A stretch of 64,000 nucleotides of DNA from Bernardetia sp963719525 (lineage in GTDB: Bacteria; Bacteroidota; Bacteroidia; Cytophagales; Bernardetiaceae). The DNA lies in NCBI GenBank assembly GCA_963719525.1, contig CAVRCG010000004.1:3472001-3536000 (forward strand), in the 5' to 3' direction. Both the position numbers and the translations under genes were made by a program. Shown here in pieces: positions 41,899 to 50,345 of the stretch (the stretch's first letter is position 1; each line of letters opens with the position of its first letter). The notes beneath the pieces are model-generated. The model was not told the origin of the DNA and ran no database searches. It was given only the letters and a program-made list of their open reading frames with translations.

Positions 41899-44013
41899 TT
41901 AATAAACTACGGTAACTGTTCCTGTTTGTTTTATAGTTTTGCTTCTATCGCTCGGACTTGTATAAGTTATTTCGTAATAATAAACTCCTGCTGGAACTTT
42001 TCTTCCTTTGTATGTTCCGTCCCAAAACTCAATAGGGTCATCGCTTCGTTTTTGAAGAACTGTGTACATCGGCATTCCCCAACGGTCAAGCACGTTGATA
42101 CGAAGATTAGAATAATAACGTCCGAAAATTTCCCATTCTTCATTCAATTGGTCTTGGTTTGGTGTGAATGCACTTGGAATAAAGATTTGAGGATCACAGT
42201 TGGCATCTACCTGCAAACTCGTAATGGCAGTACACGAATTGGCATATTCAACCGTTACTCGTGCTAAATAAACTCCACCAAACTCAACATTTAGAACAGA
42301 ATCTTGTCCGACTAAATTCTCATCTTCATCAAACCATTGATAACGATAACGAGCAGTAGAATCGTAATTTTGAATAGTTACTCCAATTTGGTGCAAAATA
42401 CGGTCTGCATTTTCATCTTCAAAACACAAAATGGTATCTTTTGCAAAAAGTATTGGAGGTTCAATAAAATCAATACGAACACTATCTGTATAACTACATT
42501 CATTAATACCAACTTCCACATAATACAATCCACTTCTTCTGACACGAATCGAATCAGTTGTTTGTCCTGTGTTCCATAAATAAGTTGCACCAAACGGACG
42601 AGGCGCACCAATAATTGCCGTATCGCCTTCACAAAGTTGCTGGTCTTGACCTAAATCTATTTGAGGTTGAACCAAAACGACAGTTGTATCTGTAGAAGAA
42701 CAACCCAATGTATCAAATCCTGTAACTACATAAGTTGTGGTATCGGTTGGATAAACAGTAACCGAATCGCCACTTGCTGCTGGAGATTGCGACCATGTAT
42801 AAGTAAAGCCACCTTTTGCTATAAATTGAACTGAATCGCCTGCACAAATACTAATTGTATCTGGTTTGTTGAGTGTAATTTTCGGAACATCTTTAAACTG
42901 AACTAAGATATTTGTTCCTGTGCTATCACACACATTTTGATTGGCATCGTCGCCATAACTTCCAAAAACAGTATATCTAAATACGCCTGCCGAATCAGAA
43001 GAAACAGTAATTTCTTGTGTCGTTTCGCCTGTGTTCCATCTAAAACTGGTTGCGCCTGTTGCACGGAGTATGATTTCTTCGCCTACACAAACTAATGTAT
43101 CAGAAGCTGTTATTTCTGTGATGGAAGTTCTATTAAAAGTAACCGTAATCAAACTTTCTGCTCCACAACGACCACCACCCAATGTATCATAAACACCAAC
43201 TCTATAGGTTTGAGGTTCGTAATTAATGTTAGCAGAATCTTGTTTGAATACGTGAACGGCTAACGTGTCTATAATTTCTCCTGTATTTTCGTTTACCCAT
43301 TCATAGATATAACGAGGTTCGTGAGAAGGCAAGAAAGCATTTACTTCTACCGAATCATTTTCACAGATTACTAAACTCTCTGGAATATCAATTTCTGGAA
43401 CTGGTACAACTCTAAACTTAATTGTATCAGCAGATGCACCACAACGGTTAGGCGTTCGGAAAACTCCTCTTACAATAAAGGTATAAAAACCTGCTTCGGT
43501 TGGTGTAATTTCGATGTTTTGAGTTGTTGCACCATTACTCCATACATACGAATCTGCTCCAACGGCTCTTAACGTTTGAGTTTGTCCTAAACACAGCGTT
43601 TTTATAAATGTAGAATCAATCTGAACGCCTGATTTTCTATCAAAACGAACATTAATCGTATCTAAAATACTACAATTCCCTCCTCCTGTTAGATTTGGGT
43701 CGGTTACTTTTATCTCAAAACGATTAGAAACAAAGTTATTTACCATTGACTGCTTTATTGCAATTTTTGAATTGGTAGAAACTACTTGATTACTCTCAAT
43801 TATTCTCCATTGATAGGTAAAATTATCGTTGTGTTCTGGTCGGAACGCATTCAAGACTAATGAATCTCCCTGACAAAGTCGTACTGTATCACTCGCTGCT
43901 GTTGCTGTAAGTCCTAAATTAATATTCGGACGGACAAATACTTCGAACGGATTGTGTGTAAGAACAGTTTGCTGTTGTGCTTGTGTCTGTAACAGTTGCT
44001 GTATAAATTCCAC
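41899..44013 (-). CDS. Giant secreted adhesin, C-terminal segment (frame broken)
   Basis: The last segment (704 codons) of a gene that spans 41899-48503. It carries several Ig/PKD-like units, each with a cysteine-bearing entry such as (V/I)C.GD(S/T)(V/A) and an exit like TV.V.. , and ends in a gliding-motility-associated (CTLD type B) domain: FIPSAFTPNQDQLNEEWEIF, then LRINVLDRWGMPMY, WDGTYKGRKVPAGVYYYEI and a final GTVTVVY. Such proteins are exported by the type IX secretion system and held on the cell surface. The first 30 codons here overlap the middle segment in another frame; the join lies at CCGTTCGAAGTATT. It is closed by a terminator at 41837-41875. Confidence 0.85.
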   Translation of the reverse strand: MEFIQQLLQTQAQQQTVLTHNPFEVFVRPNINLGLTATAASDTVRLCQGDSLVLNAFRPEHNDNFTYQWRIIESNQVVSTNSKIAIKQSMVNNFVSNRFEIKVTDPNLTGGGNCSILDTINVRFDRKSGVQIDSTFIKTLCLGQTQTLRAVGADSYVWSNGATTQNIEITPTEAGFYTFIVRGVFRTPNRCGASADTIKFRVVPVPEIDIPESLVICENDSVEVNAFLPSHEPRYIYEWVNENTGEIIDTLAVHVFKQDSANINYEPQTYRVGVYDTLGGGRCGAESLITVTFNRTSITEITASDTLVCVGEEIILRATGATSFRWNTGETTQEITVSSDSAGVFRYTVFGSYGDDANQNVCDSTGTNILVQFKDVPKITLNKPDTISICAGDSVQFIAKGGFTYTWSQSPAASGDSVTVYPTDTTTYVVTGFDTLGCSSTDTTVVLVQPQIDLGQDQQLCEGDTAIIGAPRPFGATYLWNTGQTTDSIRVRRSGLYYVEVGINECSYTDSVRIDFIEPPILFAKDTILCFEDENADRILHQIGVTIQNYDSTARYRYQWFDEDENLVGQDSVLNVEFGGVYLARVTVEYANSCTAITSLQVDANCDPQIFIPSAFTPNQDQLNEEWEIFGRYYSNLRINVLDRWGMPMYTVLQKRSDDPIEFWDGTYKGRKVPAGVYYYEITYTSPSDRSKTIKQTGTVTVVY

Positions 44014-46390
44014 TTACATTTACGATAGCTACTTTTGAAGAGTCAGAAGTAGAAACTACTCCATTTCCAGCCCAATTAATAAGCATTCCTCTTACATTAC
44101 TTCGTTCAATTCGCAATGTATCAAAAGTAGAACAATTTGGATTTTCAGCTCCTTTTATGACAAAAATAGGATTTGGAGCAAAATTAATACGAACGGTATC
44201 ACTAATTTTACAACCTCGTGGGTCTTGAACGACAACACTATATGTGTTTTCTGCTGTAATGTCTAGAACAGAATCTGACCCAATTACTGTATTTGTTCCT
44301 GCTACATACCATTTATAAGTTGTTCCTGCAAGATGTGACAAATCACTTCCAACAAGTCTGTAAGGTAAATCAGACGGAGAACAAACCGTTTTATCAGCAC
44401 CTAAATCTACCACTACTTGGTCATCAAAATTAAATACTTTTACTCGGTTACTTGTCGTAGAACAACCTGTAAGTGCATTTTCTAAACGAATAAAATACGT
44501 TCCTGTATCTAATGCAAAAAGTGTATCATTTCCATTACCTACTGAAACGACTGTTCCTGTTGGACTTATTTTTTTCCAATCGTAAATAAAATCCCCTGTT
44601 GGTGCAATAAGTCTAGCTGTATCTGTTTTACATTTATATTTATCTACTCCCAAATCCACAACTGGAAGAGGATAAACAATCATTGTCATAATTCGGCTTG
44701 TATCTGGACACCCATTTGTTTGTCCAATTACCCAAATTCTATCTCCATTTTGGAAAGTTCCTACAATTGGTTGATATTCGTTAGCAACTCCACCTGCTGG
44801 CATTGGCAAACCATTTTTGTAGAATACATAACTTGTTGCGCCTGTTGCTACAAATTTTGTTGTTTCATTTACACAGATAGATGTATCTGGCGAAGAAATA
44901 AGAACATCTGGTTTTGGAGTAACAGTAATTTCTACAATCGTTGAAGGAATAGGAGAAAGATCACAAATTGTATCTCTAAGTGCTAAAACTTCAAAAGTTC
45001 CTCCTCTTGATTGAACAATATAATCAAACGGACTTGTAGTTGTTGGTGTTCCTACATAAACTTCTCTTACTTGTGGTATTCCTACTCTAGGAATTTCTCT
45101 ATAGGTAAGTTTCATTGGAAAAGAACCACTAAGCCTAAATTTTACAGGAGCTGTATTTCCATCACAAACATCCCTGCTTCCTGTCAGAGTTACCGATATA
45201 GGAGGTAGAAAAACAACTGCTATCGTATCATTAGCTTCACAACCTGTAAGTGTGTTTATTAATCTTCCTATGTATCTTTTCGTGATTTTGGTATTGGCTT
45301 GAAAAGCATTTACGTTTAATGTAGTAGTAGCAGATATTTGAGTAGCTGTTGAACCACTCAGCTCAAACCATTTTACATTCGAAACGCTTTGAAGTAAAGC
45401 AGGGATTGGAAGTTCTAAATCTCTCGCTCCGTCAGCAGCACAAAATACAAGCGTATCAGGATTTAGAGTTTTTCCCAGTTCTCTAATCTGTGCAGATTGA
45501 CTTCCAAAAAACAATACTTCTACAGTATCTTTTACTTTACAAGTAGGAAAAAGACCATTTCCAATATCAATTAGTTCTACTTCATAACGAGTAGTATCAG
45601 AAAAATTATTTGCTATCAGATCTATATTTGTACCCAAATCAACAATATTACTAGGGTCTGTAATGTCTCGCCATTGATAGCCTACAATAGCTGTGCTTGC
45701 AGGATAACCTCCAGAAATGGTTTGCGCTCCTTGTATGTCACAGAAAAACAATCCATCTCCACTTGTACTATCAGCGTGCTGAATAAGAGCTGTAGGAAAA
45801 AATTTGACTTCTATAATATCGGTATCCGAACAGGTTTCTTGTGTCGTTTCTACTCTGTATGTAGTGGTGGAAGAAAAATTATTAACAAATAATGAACTTA
45901 CATCACTAGCCAATAATGTATTTGTTGCATCGTCATACCATTCTATAACTACTCTATCTGGATTATTTGCACTATCAAGTCTCAAAAACTGTCCTCCATC
46001 TCCATCACAGAAATTAAGAATAGCAGGAGCAATGACCTCATCGTGATAAATGGTAGCAATAGGTTGTGGTCTGAAAAAGACAGTTACATGTGCTGTATCA
46101 TTACATTGTGCTGCTGTATTAATGTCTGTAATAATGATTGTATAATACGTAGAATCAGAAAATTCATTCGCAACAATAGTAGGCGATGTACCAAAAGTAG
46201 TGGTAGGAAGAGGGTCTGTTTCTTTATCTCTTTTATACCATTTATAGGTTACATTTGCAGGGTTTGCAGGATTAAAAGCTGAGAGCGTTTGCGCTCCTTC
46301 TGGGTCACATAAAATAAGTGTATCTCCAGAAACAATAGTTCCATTATTCGAAAATATCCACAAATACGCCAACACCAAAAATGACATCAA
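43919..46390 (-). CDS. Giant secreted adhesin, middle segment (frame broken)
   Basis: 823 codons of tandem beta domains with a recurrent motif L.FC...GAQT..(A/G), seen about four times, and a later set with ICVNE, CKTDTARL and VCSPSDL. The domain pattern continues without a gap from the upstream segment (IDVIFG...SGDTLILCDPEGAQTLSAF, in two parts: IDVIFG and SGDTLILCDPEGAQTLSAF) into the downstream one (NCSYTQSVR then VFVRPNINLGL). Each join needs the same kind of shift: one base to be skipped. Both joins fall on TTCGAA. It has no start codon context or signal peptide of its own. It therefore looks like the middle of one about 2200-residue protein. Confidence 0.82.
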   Translation of the reverse strand: MMSFLVLAYLWIFSNNGTIVSGDTLILCDPEGAQTLSAFNPANPANVTYKWYKRDKETDPLPTTTFGTSPTIVANEFSDSTYYTIIITDINTAAQCNDTAHVTVFFRPQPIATIYHDEVIAPAILNFCDGDGGQFLRLDSANNPDRVVIEWYDDATNTLLASDVSSLFVNNFSSTTTYRVETTQETCSDTDIIEVKFFPTALIQHADSTSGDGLFFCDIQGAQTISGGYPASTAIVGYQWRDITDPSNIVDLGTNIDLIANNFSDTTRYEVELIDIGNGLFPTCKVKDTVEVLFFGSQSAQIRELGKTLNPDTLVFCAADGARDLELPIPALLQSVSNVKWFELSGSTATQISATTTLNVNAFQANTKITKRYIGRLINTLTGCEANDTIAVVFLPPISVTLTGSRDVCDGNTAPVKFRLSGSFPMKLTYREIPRVGIPQVREVYVGTPTTTSPFDYIVQSRGGTFEVLALRDTICDLSPIPSTIVEITVTPKPDVLISSPDTSICVNETTKFVATGATSYVFYKNGLPMPAGGVANEYQPIVGTFQNGDRIWVIGQTNGCPDTSRIMTMIVYPLPVVDLGVDKYKCKTDTARLIAPTGDFIYDWKKISPTGTVVSVGNGNDTLFALDTGTYFIRLENALTGCSTTSNRVKVFNFDDQVVVDLGADKTVCSPSDLPYRLVGSDLSHLAGTTYKWYVAGTNTVIGSDSVLDITAENTYSVVVQDPRGCKISDTVRINFAPNPIFVIKGAENPNCSTFDTLRIERSNVRGMLINWAGNGVVSTSDSSKVAIVNVSGIYTATVTDTSTTANCSYTQSVRSICPSEY

Positions 46391-48503
46391 TCTCGTCTGT
46401 TTGAGGACAAGGCAGAGTTTGATCAGGACGAAGAGTTTCTATTCTATAACGAGTAGTTGCTGAAAATTCGTCTACAACTAAAGTACTACTTGTTTCTGTA
46501 GGCATCAAAACGCCATCTTTAAACCATTTATAGGTTACATCGGCAGGGAGAGGCGTTAATGATGCACTTATAGTTTGTGCGCCCTCACTATTACAAAAAT
46601 TAAGTACACTCGGATTTGTTGCATCAAAACCAATATTTGTAGTATGAGTAGGGTCAAAGATGACAGTAATCAAATCAAAAGCACTTCCTCTGTCTGTTGA
46701 GCTACATTGATCAGCTCCATTGGTAACTTCAAGCTGATAAACTGTAGTTGCAGAGAAATTATTTACTACCAAATCTGGCGTAGTACCAATTATAGCAGGA
46801 TTTCCAGCTACTCTCCAAATGTAATTACTTGTGGTTGCATTGGCAGCACTAAATCCTGTAATAGTTTGCGCTCCTGCTTGATCACAAAAACGTATTTCAT
46901 CAGTAGCAACTCCATCATACATAATATCAGCAACAGCAGGAGGACTAAAAATAACTTCGGTAGTATCTCGCTTTACACAGCCTTCTGCATTTTCGGTGGT
47001 AAGTTCATATTTTCCAGAAACAGAAACAGTATAATCTTGATTTACGCTAAGAATAGTTGTACTTGGAACAAGTCGCCATTCATACCGAATAAATCCGTCA
47101 GGAGCTTCTAATGTTCTATCAGTTGTAACTCCATCACAATAGGCTACATCATTAGCTACATCTACTACTGTTTCAAGGCTACTTCCTGCTAGATAACCAT
47201 AGGATTCCGTTTGTGCATATCCATGTACATAGGCAATAAACCCATCATTTGCAGGCAATGTATTATCTATATTATATGTTCCAAAATTTACTGAACGCCT
47301 AGTAAATGACATTTGAGAACCTGCAATAGGAACAAAAGTAAGATTAGCTCCATTAAGCCTTATATTAGCTGTATTTGTTGTTTTAGTAACAATAGTAATA
47401 AAGAAGTCGTCTTCTCTACCATCTACAATTTCTAGGGCTTCTACATTTATATCTTTTAGAGTTTGTTCATTAGCAGATAGCAATACAAAATAAGGGTCTG
47501 CATTTGATTCTCCTGCTTGTTGAGAGATGGTAAATTGACCTACCATAATAGGTTCAGTCGAGCTAATAACACGAGGAACATTATTGCCTTGCGTACTAAA
47601 TTGATAAGACTGACCAGCATTTAGCGTTCTAGGAGAAGTAGGGTCACCACTAACAGTAACTACTGTACCATCTCGCTGTGCTATTATCTTAAAATAATCA
47701 TACGCTCTAACTGTCAGTCCAGGTGCTGCTACCGATGGAATAGTAACAAAATTACGTCCCCATGTATTCACAGAAGGCATTTGTTCGTAAAGGTGATCTG
47801 ATGAAAGTGCATCTATATTCACACGAGTATTTCCAGAAAAAACAGCAATAGGATTACTTCCTTGGATAAAACTTCCTGAAAGGTCAGAGTTTGACTTTAC
47901 TAGATAAGTTTGTCCTCTATTAAGTGTAATTGATATAGGTATTCCAGCAGGACTTCCTGTTGTTGTATTTACTGAAGGAGTCATAGTTACTGTTGTTCCA
48001 TCTTCCGTTCCTACTACTAAGAATTGAGATTGACGACCTCCTGGCGCATAGCTCATCGTATAATAATCAGTTCCCAAACCACTTAATGGAAATATTAGTG
48101 TAGCATCTGCTGTAAATGTTCCTCTATTTAGAGCGTATAAACTGACTGTTTCGGAAGTAGAAACGAAAACCCCTTTATTCTGAATCGTTTGAGTAGTAGA
48201 AACAGAGTAATCATTGACTGGTGTGAGTTCTATAGTTTGAGAGCCATTAGCTGCTACATTGATAGCTGCTACATTGGTTGCACCTCCATTTGCGAATACA
48301 CTTCCTGTAGCAGCGAAACGAGAGGTTACATACAAACGTATATTAGGAGAAGGAGCAGGGTCATTGTGCATATATCCCACCCAAAACTCTTGACCTTCCG
48401 ATGTACGAATACAAGGATCAACTTGAGCAAGAAGAGATAACGAATGTGCAGAAAATAACGTAAAGAGTAAACTAAAGCGTAAAAGTAAAAATATATTTTT
48501 CAT
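46344..48503 (-). CDS. Giant secreted adhesin, N-terminal segment (frame broken)
   Basis: 719 codons. Signal peptide at 1-26 (MKNIFLLLRF, then LFSAHSLSLLAQ). Residues about 35-380 resemble the IgGFc-binding-protein N-terminal domain seen in surface proteins: EGQEFWVGYMHN, then PNIRLYVTSRFAATGSV, LIFPLSGLGTDYYTMSY, and AVFSGNTRVNI. After this come Ig-like units with the (L/I)FC...GAQT motif. The frame stops at GAATAA just after IFGVGVFVDIF, inside a unit that continues in the next frame. It is the only segment with a signal peptide, so it supplies export for the whole protein if the frames are joined. Confidence 0.85.
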   Translation of the reverse strand: MKNIFLLLRFSLLFTLFSAHSLSLLAQVDPCIRTSEGQEFWVGYMHNDPAPSPNIRLYVTSRFAATGSVFANGGATNVAAINVAANGSQTIELTPVNDYSVSTTQTIQNKGVFVSTSETVSLYALNRGTFTADATLIFPLSGLGTDYYTMSYAPGGRQSQFLVVGTEDGTTVTMTPSVNTTTGSPAGIPISITLNRGQTYLVKSNSDLSGSFIQGSNPIAVFSGNTRVNIDALSSDHLYEQMPSVNTWGRNFVTIPSVAAPGLTVRAYDYFKIIAQRDGTVVTVSGDPTSPRTLNAGQSYQFSTQGNNVPRVISSTEPIMVGQFTISQQAGESNADPYFVLLSANEQTLKDINVEALEIVDGREDDFFITIVTKTTNTANIRLNGANLTFVPIAGSQMSFTRRSVNFGTYNIDNTLPANDGFIAYVHGYAQTESYGYLAGSSLETVVDVANDVAYCDGVTTDRTLEAPDGFIRYEWRLVPSTTILSVNQDYTVSVSGKYELTTENAEGCVKRDTTEVIFSPPAVADIMYDGVATDEIRFCDQAGAQTITGFSAANATTSNYIWRVAGNPAIIGTTPDLVVNNFSATTVYQLEVTNGADQCSSTDRGSAFDLITVIFDPTHTTNIGFDATNPSVLNFCNSEGAQTISASLTPLPADVTYKWFKDGVLMPTETSSTLVVDEFSATTRYRIETLRPDQTLPCPQTDEIDVIFGVGVFVDIFE

Positions 48504-48864
48504 CTTGTTGGTTGAAAATGTTTGTAGCGAATGTGTTTTGATACCGATAGAATTGAATATGAATTAAGGGAAATATCAATTCTAGTCTTGAAAGTTAAAA
48601 AATGGTTTCATAAATAAAACGATAAAATGAACACAAAATTTTCTATCGTATAGATTTGTTTTGACTACCGTATTATTCTGTTAATAATAAGTGTCTGTTA
48701 CAAATATACTCAATATCTTATTAATTTTGATATAAAATACCCTTTAAAAGGTATGCAGACCGAATAATAAAACACCTAAAATAAGGTTATTGAAATATTT
48801 TAAGATTAATTAATAAAGCAAATTAACTAAACGTAAATGGAATTATATCAAATTTCAAATTTTA
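48504..48864. other. Gap upstream of the giant adhesin gene
   Basis: About 360 AT-rich bases with no open frame of note. It should contain the adhesin promoter; I cannot pick it with confidence. Confidence 0.3.
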
Positions 48865-49095
48865 TTAATTAACTGATGTTACGCAACATCAAAGTTTAGA
48901 GATGTTTAGACCAAACCCACGAATTTATTCGTGGGAAAGTAACCACTACTTTTTACAGGAATCTACTTTTCCGTTTTATTAAAAGTACTCCTTTTATTTT
49001 AGAATAGAGTAGAAACAAAAAAACGAAGAAGGTGGTGGTAGCTTCCACTAATAAATTCGTGGGTTTCATTTTAATTGCGTAACATCAGTAATTAA
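48865..49095. repeat. Short inverted-repeat element (MITE-like), about 231 bases
   Basis: Ends: ACTGATGTTACGCAA (48872-48886) and TTGCGTAACATCAGT (49075-49089), perfect over 15 bases and extended by TTAATTA / TAATTAA. Inside, AAACCCACGAATTTATT (from 48914) is repeated inverted as AATAAATTCGTGGGTTT (49051-49067), and the first also forms a local hairpin, CCCACGAA/TTCGTGGG. No coding capacity. Confidence 0.82.
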
Positions 49096-49135
49096 GTAGA
49101 TTTAATAAACTTTCAATACTTCTTCTAAATATAGT

Positions 49136-49405
49136 ATGAATCAAGAAATTATAGCTCACGAAATACTTCAACTTATAATAAGAAAAAAACCTCTTTGGAG
49201 GTGGCAACAAAAGTGCGTTTATACCGATGGAATAGATAAAACATTCATCAAAATCACGTTTCTTGATGAGCAAAAAATCCAAATCGGAACTACTTGTTTT
49301 CAGTTAGAAACAGGAGAAGTACAATTTAATGCCATTACAAATGAATGTTCGGCTACTACATTAGTAGATTTTTTATTGGAAATATTAGACAAAACCAATA
49401 AATAA
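49136..49405 (+). CDS. Small hypothetical protein
   Basis: 89 residues, soluble, no signal or membrane segment: MNQEIIAHEILQLIIRKKP, then WRWQQKCVYTDGIDKTFIK and a strand-rich C-terminal half. No family recognised. It begins 40 bases after the MITE-like element. The charged, regular composition and ATG start support coding, but there is no homology evidence. Its neighbours downstream are membrane proteins of no clear link. Confidence 0.5.
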   Translation: MNQEIIAHEILQLIIRKKPLWRWQQKCVYTDGIDKTFIKITFLDEQKIQIGTTCFQLETGEVQFNAITNECSATTLVDFLLEILDKTNK

Positions 49406-49487
49406 TGCCTAATTTGAGAAATATTTAAACTTTCAATTCAAATTATACGTATTGAAAGTAAATGCACTTATACTAAAATTTATTACT

Positions 49488-49889
49488 ATGTTTTCTACTA
49501 CTCCCAATAAAAGATCATTTCTTTATTTTGATTTTTATGCACAATCTCTATTCTCTGGAGTAATCGTTGTGCTTGCTATTTTGTCTATTTTTGATGGTCT
49601 TTTTGCTGCAATTGGGTTGTGGCTTATTGTTCCTGTTGCTCTTTACAATTCTGTTGGACTTCTTGTTCATATTTTCAAAGGAAGTTATTCCAAACAAGTT
49701 ACTATTTTAAGAATCGTTCACGCTTTTTTAGGTTTTTTATCTATCGCTGGAATAATTATTTACATTTATAGAGGAAATACAATAGGAGAAGGAATTGATT
49801 TTTATATTATTTCTGCTATTCCTCTTATTTTTTTGATAACTTATTTTCTTATTACTTGGCAAGACTGGAAAGCCATGAACGAAAATTAA
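49488..49889 (+). CDS. Four-helix membrane protein, paralogue 1
   Basis: 133 residues from the ATG at MFSTTPNKRS; a longer frame from a TTG at 49452 adds 12 residues that have no match in the paralogue, so I reject it. Four membrane helices, with the conserved loop (L/I)YNS(V/I)GL..HIFKGSYSK(Q/K)V between helices two and three, and a terminal ITWQDWKAM. The next gene (49919-50338) is the same protein type, 29 bases downstream: a tandem duplication. The HIFKGSYSK loop and QDWKAM tail are nearly identical. Family and function not recognised. Confidence 0.72.
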   Translation: MFSTTPNKRSFLYFDFYAQSLFSGVIVVLAILSIFDGLFAAIGLWLIVPVALYNSVGLLVHIFKGSYSKQVTILRIVHAFLGFLSIAGIIIYIYRGNTIGEGIDFYIISAIPLIFLITYFLITWQDWKAMNEN

Positions 49890-49918
49890 AATCATTCTAA
49901 AATCTAAATTATATACTT

Positions 49919-50338
49919 ATGAAAAACCTAACTCCTAACCCAAACAAAAGTCAGTTCCTTACCATTGATTTTTATCTACAATGTTTCTTTTTTGGCTTGC
50001 TTGTGTTTTTCGGACTTTTATGGTTTTACGAAGGTTCTTTTATGATTATGGCTTATGTTGCTTTACTTCCAATTACAGTTTATAATTCCATTGGACTGAC
50101 ATATCATATTTTCAAAGGAAGTTATTCAAAAAAGGTTGAAATGTATAGAAAAATACATGCTTCAAGTGCATTGATTTATTTCATTATCCTTGTATTTATG
50201 CTTTATGTATTTGAATATGTGGTTAGTGAGAATATATTTACTTTTATTCTTTTTTGGTGTATTCCTCCTTTCTTTTTAGTAGCATATTTCTTTATTACTT
50301 TACAGGATTGGAAGGCAATGAAAAAATTAAATTCATAG
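49919..50338 (+). CDS. Four-helix membrane protein, paralogue 2
   Basis: 139 residues with the same plan as the preceding gene: N-terminal PNPNKSQFLTIDFYLQ, four membrane helices, loop VYNSIGLTYHIFKGSYSKK, and C-terminal ITLQDWKAMKKL. The pair differs mainly in the hydrophobic residues, as expected for old duplicates under membrane constraint. Co-transcribed with its paralogue (29-base gap). Ends just before the convergent photolyase-like gene; only seven bases lie between the two stops. Confidence 0.72.
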   Translation: MKNLTPNPNKSQFLTIDFYLQCFFFGLLVFFGLLWFYEGSFMIMAYVALLPITVYNSIGLTYHIFKGSYSKKVEMYRKIHASSALIYFIILVFMLYVFEYVVSENIFTFILFWCIPPFFLVAYFFITLQDWKAMKKLNS

Positions 50339-50345
50339 TTACTTA

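Noticed and set aside
13441..46390. Programmed +1 ribosomal frameshifting as the cause of the five breaks
   Set aside because: The motif falls in two different reading phases (TTC GAA in two cases, CGA in frame in three), the genes are unrelated, and about two dozen other TTCGAA sites in genes show no shift; a DNA-level or technical cause fits better.
44720..48440. Plus-strand open frames opposite the adhesin gene
   Set aside because: They are mirror frames of the repeat-rich adhesin on the minus strand, Cys/Ser/Ile-rich without family pattern, and have no start context.
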